A DNA stretch of 10,555 bases from Treponema sp. Its GTDB lineage: Bacteria; Spirochaetota; Spirochaetia; Treponematales; Breznakiellaceae. The stretch covers positions 1 through 10,555 of the forward strand of contig JAISPY010000015.1 of assembly GCA_031274565.1 (NCBI GenBank). The letters are read 5' to 3'. The notes beneath the pieces were generated by a model that made no database searches, was not told where the DNA came from, and saw nothing but the letters and a program-made list of their open reading frames with translations. The position numbers were made by a program, and so were the translations under genes. Below are positions 5,008 to 10,368 of this stretch, piece by piece (position 1 is the stretch's first letter; the number at the start of each line of letters is the position of its first letter).

Positions 5008-7202
5008 GCCAGAGCCTCCTTTTGTACAATGTGCATCCGCTTTCGAATATCCGCATACCGGCGGGCCACTTCCGCGGTTGCCCACTTCTGATCGTCTATC
5101 TTTTCGACCCGGCAGGCGCAGTACTTGTACTCCGGCGTGCGGCTCGAAGGATCCAGAGAACCGATGGTAAGCTCATTACAGGCCCCAATCCACCACTGGT
5201 AGGTCATGTACACCGCCCCGGTTTTGACCCGCTCGGTGGGTTTGCAGCGAGTATACGCATAGCCCCGCCTTGAAAGGATTTTGACGATCTCCCCTTCCCG
5301 AAGTTTCAGCGCGGCACAGTCCTCTGGAGACATTTCCACCCAGCCCGGCTCGTCTTCCAGGTTTCGGAGCATCCGGCAGTTTCCCGACATGGTCCGCACC
5401 GAATAGTGCCCCACTTCCCGTACCGTACACAGCGCCAGGGGAAACTCGTGATTTTCAACCTCTGTGGGCGGATGATAGGGGGAGGTCTTCAAGATGCCGA
5501 TGCCGTCCGGAGTGGCGAATATACCCCCCGCATGAAGGAACATGGTTCCCTTGTCTTGCGGCCCCTTGTCCCAGCAGGGCCACTGGACGCTGCCCTGCCG
5601 CTCGATCTTCTCATAGGTAGCGCCGGTAAACTTGGGACAGAGATCGATCATCTCGTTCCAGATTTCTTCGGTGTTGTTATAGTGCATAGGATAGCCCATC
5701 GCTGTGGCGATGCGGCAGGTGATTTCCCAGTCCGGCAAGATGTTGCCCGCCGGCTCCAGGACTTTGCGGATCCGCTGGAAACCCCGGTCAGAACTGGTAT
5801 ACACCCCCTCGTGCTCCCCCCAGGCCGTTGCCGGGAGGATTGCGTCCGCGTGTTCCGCGGTCTTGTTCCAGAAAATATCCTGCACCACCACAAAATCAAT
5901 CTGGTCCAGACTCTCCCGAATCTCTTCCAAATCCGGGTCCGACTGGGCCGGGTCCTCACCGGTGATGTAGTAGGCATGGAGCCGTTTTGCCGGGTCCGGC
6001 TGATGAATCACGAATTCAGGCACCCGGGTAAGCTGAATACCCACCTTGTTGTCCAGCTTCACCCCCCAGGCTTTCTCAAACTTCGCCTGAACCGCCGGGT
6101 CGGTAACGCTCTGGTAGCCGGGGTATACATCCGGGAGGTCCCCCATGTCGCAGGTGCCTTGCACGTTGTTTTGCCCCCGGACCGGACCGGTCCCGCAGGC
6201 ATAGCGCCCAAAGTTGCCGGTGAGCATGGCCAAGCTGCAGCAGCATTTGACCGTTTCAACCCCCTGAGAGAACTGGGTGATGCCCATGCCCCAGAGGATG
6301 ACCGAGTGCTTCGAGCTTGCGTACTTCCGGGCGGTAAAGCGGATGTCCCCGGCGGGAAGCCCGGTGATCCGGGAAGCCCATTCCGGCGTACAGTCCTTAA
6401 CCACCTCCCAGAATTCATCAAACCCCTTGGTATGGGCCTTGACAAACTCCTGGTCATACAAGCCCTCGCTGATGATAACGTGGGCCAGGCTGTTGGTAAG
6501 GGCCACGTTGGTGCCCCCTTTGAGCTGCAGATGGAGGTCCGCGATGCGGGCGGTCTCGGTGATCCGGGGATCCGCGCAGATGATGTAACAGCCCTTCTCC
6601 TTGGCCTTGACAATCCGGCGGGCCACAATAGGATGGGACGCCGCCGCGTTATACCCAATGTTGAAGATGACCTCCGCGTCCTCGATTTCCGGGATAGAAA
6701 GGGACATGGCCCCCTCGCCGATAGTCTGCCGGGAACCGGCCACTGACGCGGCGTGACAGATCCGGGCGCAGTGGTCAATGTTGTTGGTCCCCATCACCGC
6801 CCGGGCGAATTTCTGGGTAATGTAGCCCGCTTCGTTGCCCGGCCCCCGGGCGGACGCCGCCGCCAGAAACGAATCCGGCCCCCATTTCTGCTTAATCGCC
6901 ACAAGATTATCCGCCACAAACCTGATGGCTTCGTCCCAGCTCACCACTTCCAAGGGCGACTGCTTCCCATGCTTCCGTATCATGGGTTCCCGTATACGCT
7001 TCGTAAGAATCTGAGGATCATTAAGATAATCCCAGCCATACCAGCCCTTAAGACATGCCGTGCCCTCGTTGGTTCTCCCCCATACCGGATGAACATCGAG
7101 AATCTTGTTTGCCCCTTTATCAACGGTAAACAAGAGCTGACACCCCGCACCACAATAGCAACACGTCGTTTGAATCTCTTGTATTGAGTCCGTGCCCGCC
7201 AT
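5004..7202 (-). CDS. fdhF: Formate dehydrogenase catalytic subunit, cysteine variant
   Basis: A 732-residue molybdopterin (bis-MGD) oxidoreductase that interconverts CO2 and formate in the cytoplasm; no Tat signal is visible. The N-terminal cluster motif is TCCYCGAGC (ligands C14, C17, C21) plus C50 in ACLKG, whose K52 matches the electron-path Lys44 of E. coli FdhF. The active site reads CARICHAASVAG: Cys149 (codon TGT) sits where E. coli has Sec140, and the next His is kept. RGQNNVQGTCDMG and a C-terminal MGD-binding domain (from about residue 590) follow. Length is close to FdhF (715). ATG 7202 is chosen over the upstream in-frame codon at 7313 because AGGAGGG lies 6 nt before it. It heads the operon; the promoter is at 7406-7433. 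T. primitia is known to hold paired Sec and Cys fdhF genes, the Cys gene used when selenium is scarce, which fits this copy. Confidence 0.93.
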   Translation of the reverse strand: MAGTDSIQEIQTTCCYCGAGCQLLFTVDKGANKILDVHPVWGRTNEGTACLKGWYGWDYLNDPQILTKRIREPMIRKHGKQSPLEVVSWDEAIRFVADNLVAIKQKWGPDSFLAAASARGPGNEAGYITQKFARAVMGTNNIDHCARICHAASVAGSRQTIGEGAMSLSIPEIEDAEVIFNIGYNAAASHPIVARRIVKAKEKGCYIICADPRITETARIADLHLQLKGGTNVALTNSLAHVIISEGLYDQEFVKAHTKGFDEFWEVVKDCTPEWASRITGLPAGDIRFTARKYASSKHSVILWGMGITQFSQGVETVKCCCSLAMLTGNFGRYACGTGPVRGQNNVQGTCDMGDLPDVYPGYQSVTDPAVQAKFEKAWGVKLDNKVGIQLTRVPEFVIHQPDPAKRLHAYYITGEDPAQSDPDLEEIRESLDQIDFVVVQDIFWNKTAEHADAILPATAWGEHEGVYTSSDRGFQRIRKVLEPAGNILPDWEITCRIATAMGYPMHYNNTEEIWNEMIDLCPKFTGATYEKIERQGSVQWPCWDKGPQDKGTMFLHAGGIFATPDGIGILKTSPYHPPTEVENHEFPLALCTVREVGHYSVRTMSGNCRMLRNLEDEPGWVEMSPEDCAALKLREGEIVKILSRRGYAYTRCKPTERVKTGAVYMTYQWWIGACNELTIGSLDPSSRTPEYKYCACRVEKIDDQKWATAEVARRYADIRKRMHIVQKEALA

Positions 7203-7399
7203 AGCGTACCCTCCTTCTCTCTCTTCTTTTTCTTCGTATGATTGTATACAAAACACCGCCGGACCAGCCTGCTCGCTAAGCGTCTGGTCTGCGGTTCCCG
7301 TATGCTTGGGCAAGTACCTCTCATATACGCTATTTTCCTACTCACCCAAGGCATCATCATACTATCATACTCTATATATCATCATATACGATGATATAT
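7203..7399 (-). promoter_or_regulatory. Long structured 5' leader of the fdhF operon
   Basis: The predicted start of transcription near 7399 leaves about 197 untranslated nt. A compound hairpin at 7255-7295 pairs ACCGC with GCGGT, GACCAG with CTGGTC, and CGC with GCG around TTA. Further upstream CTTGGG and CCCAAG (7345-7350 and 7306-7311) can pair. A purine-rich tract leads into the AGGAGGG site. No riboswitch class I know is recognised; the T-run after the hairpin is only four long, so termination is not convincing. Confidence 0.45.
7374..7399. promoter_or_regulatory. Palindrome at the fdhF transcription start (candidate operator)
   Basis: ATATATCATC (7374-7383) and GATGATATAT (7390-7399) are perfect inverted repeats around a 6-nt spacer. 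The element begins 6 nt downstream of the -10 box of the fdhF promoter, so it covers about +1 to +26, where a bound repressor would block transcription. As RNA it would form a hairpin at the 5' end of the message, an alternative role. No regulator gene in the window is obviously tied to it. Confidence 0.5.
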
Positions 7400-7405
7400 G
7401 ATTCC

Positions 7406-7433
7406 AGTATACTACCAAGCACTGGGTTGTCAA
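7406..7433 (-). promoter_or_regulatory. Sigma70-type promoter of the fdhF-hycB-fdhD-hycB3-hydA2 operon
   Basis: On the minus strand a perfect -35 box TTGACA (7428-7433) is followed after 16 nt by TATACT (7406-7411), a five-of-six -10 box. The predicted start is around 7398-7400. It is the best promoter match upstream of fdhF and the only one seen between the candidate RNA terminator and the fdhF start. Confidence 0.72.
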
Positions 7434-7607
7434 GCATTTTGTTTAAACCACGACCGCCAAGCAATTTCCCGTTTTCGGGATCGGTCTCTTACGAATTAGA
7501 TACTCAAAGGGGGGGCATTTCTTTATATCAAAAGGAATTAGTCGCTCAAGCAGCAGATTATCGGTATACGCCAGAATACGAGTAGTATATGCGCGCTTCC
7601 TCGTCTG

Positions 7608-7640
7608 CGCCCCTATAGACGCATAGCATCCATAGAGGCG
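7608..7640 (-). ncRNA. 15-bp RNA hairpin, minus strand only
   Basis: Read on the minus strand, 7640-7626 pairs with 7622-7608 to give 15 continuous pairs around a UAU triloop, three of them G-U. On the plus strand those three would be A-C mismatches, so the structure suits RNA made from the minus strand. It lies just past the T-tract of the larger candidate RNA and about 175 bp upstream of the fdhF promoter. It has no T-tract of its own. Confidence 0.45.
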
Positions 7641-7655
7641 GGGTGGTGGGGTCTA

Positions 7656-7843
7656 GAAAAAGTCCCGGAGATTTCCCGCAGGGGCTTGGTCCGCAGGCAC
7701 ACCCCAGGATAAACAGGCCGTTTCCTGGGGCAAGCCTGCGGCCAATGCGGATTACGGCCACTTAGGACCCGCGCACGAATAACATGCGGGAGGCCCAGCT
7801 CCCCTTGAGCTCGGGTATTTACCGAGCGGGACCTGTAAAGCAG
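7656..7843 (-). ncRNA. Candidate structured non-coding RNA (6S-like outline)
   Basis: About 180 nt on the minus strand. The ends are complementary (AGGTCCCG at 7834-7827 with CGGGACTT at 7667-7660) and the 3' arm runs into five T (7657-7661), so the closing stem doubles as an intrinsic terminator on this strand only. The apex is a long hairpin: CCGCAGGC/GCCTGCGG (7734-7741 with 7691-7698) and CCCCAGGA/TCCTGGGG (7723-7730 with 7702-7709). Side hairpins occur at GCTCGG/CCGAGC (7809-7827) and GCATG/CGTGC. A TATATT box at 7850-7855 could be its -10; no good -35 is seen. Closing stem, central open region and long apical stem, with this length, recall 6S RNA, but I see no diagnostic sequence. Short frames through it look spurious. 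Other possibilities are a regulator of fdhF or an unknown class. Confidence 0.42.
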
Positions 7844-7860
7844 ACAAGGAATATATGACG

Positions 7861-7910
7861 CTTATGACTCAAAAGGGAACGGGCTTTTGGGGACCTGGTC
7901 AAGCCATAAG
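7861..7910 (+). other. Nested hairpin upstream of the candidate RNA
   Basis: CTTATG (7861-7866) pairs with CATAAG (7905-7910), and inside it CTCAAAAG pairs with CTTTTGGG with one G-U pair. A run ATTTTTC follows about 12 nt later on the plus strand. Its purpose is unclear. It belongs to a palindrome-rich, gene-free stretch (7844-8160). Confidence 0.3.
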
Positions 7911-7982
7911 ACCAAAACCAAGATTTTTCTTTCGAGGAGTTTAAAGACAGGTAAATACAGAGGAAAGAAAAAAAACGGTTTG

Positions 7983-8059
7983 AAAAAGAAATTGTCGAAC
8001 CTTGTGTAGCATGGGAACCCTGGCATGCAGTTGCAGAGCAACCTTTTAGACAATTTCTT
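7983..8059 (-). terminator. 11-bp closing stem with T-tract (terminator or small RNA)
   Basis: AAGAAATTGTC (7986-7996) is exactly complementary to GACAATTTCTT (8049-8059). Inside are GTTGC-AGA-GCAAC (8030-8042) and GCATG/CATGC. On the minus strand the 3' arm merges into five T (7983-7987), with eight T more about 10 nt later. This would end a minus-strand transcript of roughly 75 nt or more, but no promoter or gene is seen for it. It is branched, unlike a plain terminator. Confidence 0.45.
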
Positions 8060-8160
8060 GCATAAGCTCAAATTTGAGGAGTATTCTACAAAAGTTCTGT
8101 AGCCTTCCATCCGGCTTGACGGACATTTAAAAATATTTTTAAAAAAAATGAAAAAATATC

Positions 8161-8190
8161 TTGACCCTTACCAATGTACCGATATATACT
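8161..8190 (+). promoter_or_regulatory. Promoter of the microprotein-tetR genes
   Basis: TTGACC (8161-8166) and TATACT (8185-8190) are separated by 18 nt; TATATA at 8183-8188 with 16 nt is an alternative. An AT-rich region including an 18-bp palindrome TTTAAAAATATTTTTAAA (8126-8143) lies just upstream and may act as an UP element. The 26-bp operator begins 3 nt after the -10 box. Confidence 0.6.
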
Positions 8191-8192
8191 CT

Positions 8193-8218
8193 ATTAGGAA
8201 TGAACGTTCATTCCTAAT
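8193..8218. promoter_or_regulatory. 26-bp perfect palindrome, probable TetR operator
   Basis: ATTAGGAATGAAC (8193-8205) is followed at once by its exact reverse complement GTTCATTCCTAAT (8206-8218). It covers the predicted start of transcription of the downstream tetR transcript, the usual place for autorepression. Size and symmetry suit a TetR dimer pair. Confidence 0.75.
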
Positions 8219-8238
8219 TTTGATTTTGAGAGTCTTTT

Positions 8239-8370
8239 ATGGGTATTGTTGCAATCGCTTTGGGAATTGTTGGATTTCTTCCAATAATTCAGTGTGCCGC
8301 TTTGGGACTGGGCCTATTGTCTATATTAGGGATAATAGCTGGTGTTTTAACTTTTATGTGTGGAGGGTGA
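8239..8370 (+). CDS. 43-residue hydrophobic microprotein, co-transcribed with tetR
   Basis: ATG 8239 to TGA 8370 encodes 43 residues with no charged residue at all. It begins MGIVAIALGIVGFLPIIQ and continues with a second hydrophobic run of about 20 residues (LGLGLLSILGIIAGVLTF), ending MCGG. It has many Gly and Ala, with two short runs joined by QCAA, so it could form a helical hairpin or a single long membrane helix. The site before it is weak (GAGAG, 6 nt away). The tetR binding site GGAGGG lies inside its last codons and tetR starts 3 nt after its stop, so translation is probably coupled. It lies immediately after the operator, making it the first regulated product. I recognise no family; a membrane regulator, small toxin-like peptide or leader peptide are possible. 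Confidence 0.5.
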   Translation: MGIVAIALGIVGFLPIIQCAALGLGLLSILGIIAGVLTFMCGG

Positions 8371-8373
8371 ACT

Positions 8374-8946
8374 ATGCCTACCCAATCCGGGAAACGGGAC
8401 GACCTCTTGAACGCCGCCCTAAAACTCATTGCCGTGCAAGGCTTCCACGCCGCGCCCATGTCCCAAATTGCCGAAGAAGCCAATATCGGCGTGGGAACGA
8501 TTTACCGTTATTTCAAGAACAAGGATGAATTGATTAACGGCCTGTACCTTGAAATCCGCAAACGTATGGCGGAGGCAATCGGCAAAGGGCAAGACCCGGC
8601 CGCTCCGGTAAAAACACAATTTGTAAAATCCTTGCAAAACCTTATCCGCTATTTGATTGAACACCCAACGGAAATACAATTCACCGAACAATACGAAAAT
8701 TCTCCGTTCATTACTGACGCTACAAAGGCGGAGATTGAAAAAATCGCATCCCCCATTTCTGATTTACTCACCCGCGCCCAAAACGAAAAACTATTAAAGC
8801 CCTTGCCCTTTCCGGTGTTGATGTCGATGTTTTCCGGCGCGTCAATGGGTTTGTTGAAAGCGTATTTGCAAAAAAAATCATCCTCGGCAAAAATGAACGA
8901 AGCAATTGAGGCAATCTGGGATATGATCGTCCCTAAAAATATATGA
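8374..8946 (+). CDS. TetR/AcrR-family transcriptional repressor
   Basis: A 190-residue protein of standard TetR length. The N-terminal DNA-binding domain contains the helix-turn-helix MSQIAEEANIGVGTIYRYF (29-47) followed by KNKDELI, a textbook TetR signature. Residues from about 60 on form a helical ligand-binding domain typical in pattern but not in sequence, so the effector is unknown. ATG 8374 follows GGAGGG at good spacing. It probably represses its own promoter through the palindrome at 8193-8218 and may also act on the two envelope genes downstream. Base composition is lower in GC than that of the fdh operon. Repressors of this kind often control export or envelope functions, which fits the neighbours but is inference. 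Confidence 0.9.
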   Translation: MPTQSGKRDDLLNAALKLIAVQGFHAAPMSQIAEEANIGVGTIYRYFKNKDELINGLYLEIRKRMAEAIGKGQDPAAPVKTQFVKSLQNLIRYLIEHPTEIQFTEQYENSPFITDATKAEIEKIASPISDLLTRAQNEKLLKPLPFPVLMSMFSGASMGLLKAYLQKKSSSAKMNEAIEAIWDMIVPKNI

Positions 8947-8954
8947 GGAGTATT

Positions 8955-8972
8955 GGGAATGCAAGCATTCCC
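8955..8972. promoter_or_regulatory. Second palindrome sharing the GGAATG/CATTCC half-sites
   Basis: GGGAATGC (8955-8962), AA, GCATTCCC (8965-8972) lies between tetR and the outer-membrane gene. The half-sites GGAATG and CATTCC match those of the operator at 8193-8218, but with a 4-nt instead of a 6-nt core. It could be a second repressor site or just an mRNA hairpin; there is no T-tract, so termination is unlikely. Confidence 0.4.
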
Positions 8973-9027
8973 TTCCAATCTTACATGAAGCGGCGATACC
9001 ACCGCCCTAAATTATAGGAGTAATACA

Positions 9028-9669
9028 ATGAAGAAGTGTTTTATTGCGGGTATTTTTCTTTTGTCGGCATCCCTTTCGTTTGCGCAACTGAAAGGGAATG
9101 TGGAACTTTACGGCGGCGCATTTATGTTTAATGAAACCAGCGGAATAAACGGCCCTGAAACCGTTTATAAATCGGCGTCCATTTCCGCGGGTGTTTCCGG
9201 CGGCGTTTATTTTAAGGATACCATCGGCCTTAAAGCCTATTTGGATTTTCTCATTCCATTGTCTTTTGCGGCAACTCCTAACGGCGGAATGGAAATAACA
9301 CAAAATGAATACGATTTCCTTTTGGGAATGGATGAATTTTTTGGCGTTGTTTTTAAGGTGATAAAAACCGAACGCCTTACGGTTCCTATAATGGCAGGAT
9401 TTCATGGCAAGCTATTTTTTTCTACTATTTCTGATTATTTTACCACGGCGGTGAACAGCGGAATTGGCCTTGGAATAGGCGCGGAATATGCCTTAAACAA
9501 AAACTGGTATATTCTGGCGCGGGTAAACGGTTCATTTGATTTTCTCGGTTTTTCGATAAAAACACCAACCAGAAATAATTCAAGCGGAAACGAGCAGACG
9601 GGATTTGACATGGCATTGATACGAACATGGGGTATTGCGCCCCATTTAGGTATCGGCTTTAGGTTTTAG
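9028..9669 (+). CDS. Exported beta-barrel-like outer membrane protein
   Basis: A 213-residue protein with a clear signal peptide: basic MKKCFIAGIF, a hydrophobic core, and SFA at 17-19 before Q20, a likely signal peptidase I site. The mature part alternates polar and aromatic or small residues in short strands rich in Gly, Tyr and Phe (e.g. GNVELYGGAFMF, GLKAYLDFLIPL, LGIGAEYALN) and ends GIAPHLGIGFRF with a terminal Phe, the classic barrel-insertion signal. An eight-stranded small barrel is plausible. The ATG follows AGGAG at 8 nt. The DUF2569-type gene starts 8 nt after its stop, so the two are co-transcribed. The function is unknown; spirochetes have many such small surface proteins. Confidence 0.72.
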   Translation: MKKCFIAGIFLLSASLSFAQLKGNVELYGGAFMFNETSGINGPETVYKSASISAGVSGGVYFKDTIGLKAYLDFLIPLSFAATPNGGMEITQNEYDFLLGMDEFFGVVFKVIKTERLTVPIMAGFHGKLFFSTISDYFTTAVNSGIGLGIGAEYALNKNWYILARVNGSFDFLGFSIKTPTRNNSSGNEQTGFDMALIRTWGIAPHLGIGFRF

Positions 9670-9677
9670 GGAGAAGA

Positions 9678-10211
9678 ATGAAAAACGATACTTTGACGTA
9701 TTCCCAAATGGGCATTGTGCTTTTACTCATCGGCATCTTTGGCGTTCTAAACGCCATAGGCGATATTATTACCTTGATATTGATGATGACACAATCATTT
9801 GGCGGTAACGGATTTTTTGGTTTTTTCTTCAATGTCTTTGCTAATAAAAATTTATTTCTAATTGCCGGAACACTGACGCTGTTTTGCAATATTTTGTTTC
9901 TGGTGTTTTTGTTGAGACGTAAATTGGTTTTATTTCAACTTTTTTTCTTTGCGTCCTGCATTATTGCCATGGTTCATTTATTGGTAAATTTGTTCGCCTT
10001 ATATCCGCTTACTATTTTTGAAATAATGGTAAATGCGAATACCTTAATTTCCACAACAATTAATCCCATGCTTGGATTATTAAAAACAACGTATCCGGTG
10101 TTTTTAATAACAGGTATACTTGCGTCATTGGGGTTATTGTTTGTTTGTTATTTATACTTCAAACGTTCAAAACAGGTTAGGGTCTATTTTGGTTCAAACA
10201 TTCCAATATAG
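9678..10211 (+). CDS. Four-helix inner membrane protein, DUF2569-like
   Basis: A 177-residue protein with four hydrophobic segments at about 10-37, 58-79, 83-109 and 135-160. It ends CYLYFKRSKQVRVYFG, resembling the YF-x2-SKRV-x3-F ending of DUF2569 proteins such as YdgK, whose role is unknown. Net positive charge just after the last helix predicts a cytoplasmic C-terminus. ATG 9678 has GGGAGAAG upstream, 8 nt after the stop of the barrel gene, so the pair is an operon. Codons are AT-rich compared with the fdh genes. The DUF2569 call rests on helix layout and the C-terminal motif; it could be another small membrane family. Confidence 0.6.
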   Translation: MKNDTLTYSQMGIVLLLIGIFGVLNAIGDIITLILMMTQSFGGNGFFGFFFNVFANKNLFLIAGTLTLFCNILFLVFLLRRKLVLFQLFFFASCIIAMVHLLVNLFALYPLTIFEIMVNANTLISTTINPMLGLLKTTYPVFLITGILASLGLLFVCYLYFKRSKQVRVYFGSNIPI

Positions 10212-10248
10212 ATTATATTTTTTATTGTAAATATTTTGCAATTAGCGT

Positions 10249-10284
10249 CGCCACGGAGCTCCCCGCGCAAGCGGGTTCTTGGCG
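10249..10284 (+). terminator. Nested hairpin after the membrane-protein gene
   Basis: CGCCA (10249-10253) pairs with TGGCG (10280-10284), and CCCGC-GCAA-GCGGG (10262-10275) forms an inner stem capped by a GNRA-type tetraloop. T-rich sequence follows on the plus strand, with five T only at 10297-10301. It is the likely end of the tetR-side transcript, though the distance to the T-tract weakens the case; it may instead be a dispersed palindromic repeat. Confidence 0.4.
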
Positions 10285-10311
10285 CTTCTTCGTATATTTT
10301 TGGTTGGTCCA

Positions 10312-10358
10312 ACCCGATGACATTGGTAACACTTTTGACCGGACACATAGGTAACACT
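10312..10358. repeat. Imperfect tandem repeat, probable insertion-sequence end
   Basis: Two copies about 25 nt apart share the core ACATnGGTAACACT (10320-10333 and 10345-10358) and the flank ACCnG. They lie just past the stop of the transposase fragment. Paired transposase-binding repeats at an element terminus are typical of several DDE insertion sequences. The outer element boundary is probably near 10305-10320; no target duplication can be judged because the other end is outside the window. Confidence 0.5.
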
Positions 10359-10368
10359 CCGATCATTT

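Noticed and set aside
5406..6746. 446-residue plus-strand frame
   Set aside because: It is the antisense shadow of fdhF, whose motifs are complete on the minus strand.
7558..7761. 67-residue minus-strand frame
   Set aside because: It lies within the candidate RNA and its stems; no ribosome binding site.
7656..7843. Cobalamin riboswitch, RNase P RNA or tmRNA for the structured block
   Set aside because: Hallmark sequences (B12 box, the RNase P GAGGAAAGTCC core, tmRNA ends) were looked for on both strands and not found.
7983..8059. tRNA gene, prompted by GGTTCGA on the minus strand
   Set aside because: The flanks cannot form a T-arm, and there is no acceptor stem or anticodon arm.
7862..8110. 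82-residue minus-strand frame rich in Phe and Leu
   Set aside because: It crosses the 11-bp stem and long A/T runs, lacks a family match, and the Phe run comes from the T-tract.
8148..8528. 126-residue plus-strand frame over the tetR promoter
   Set aside because: It reads through the promoter, operator and start of tetR in another frame; the TetR and microprotein frames explain the region better.
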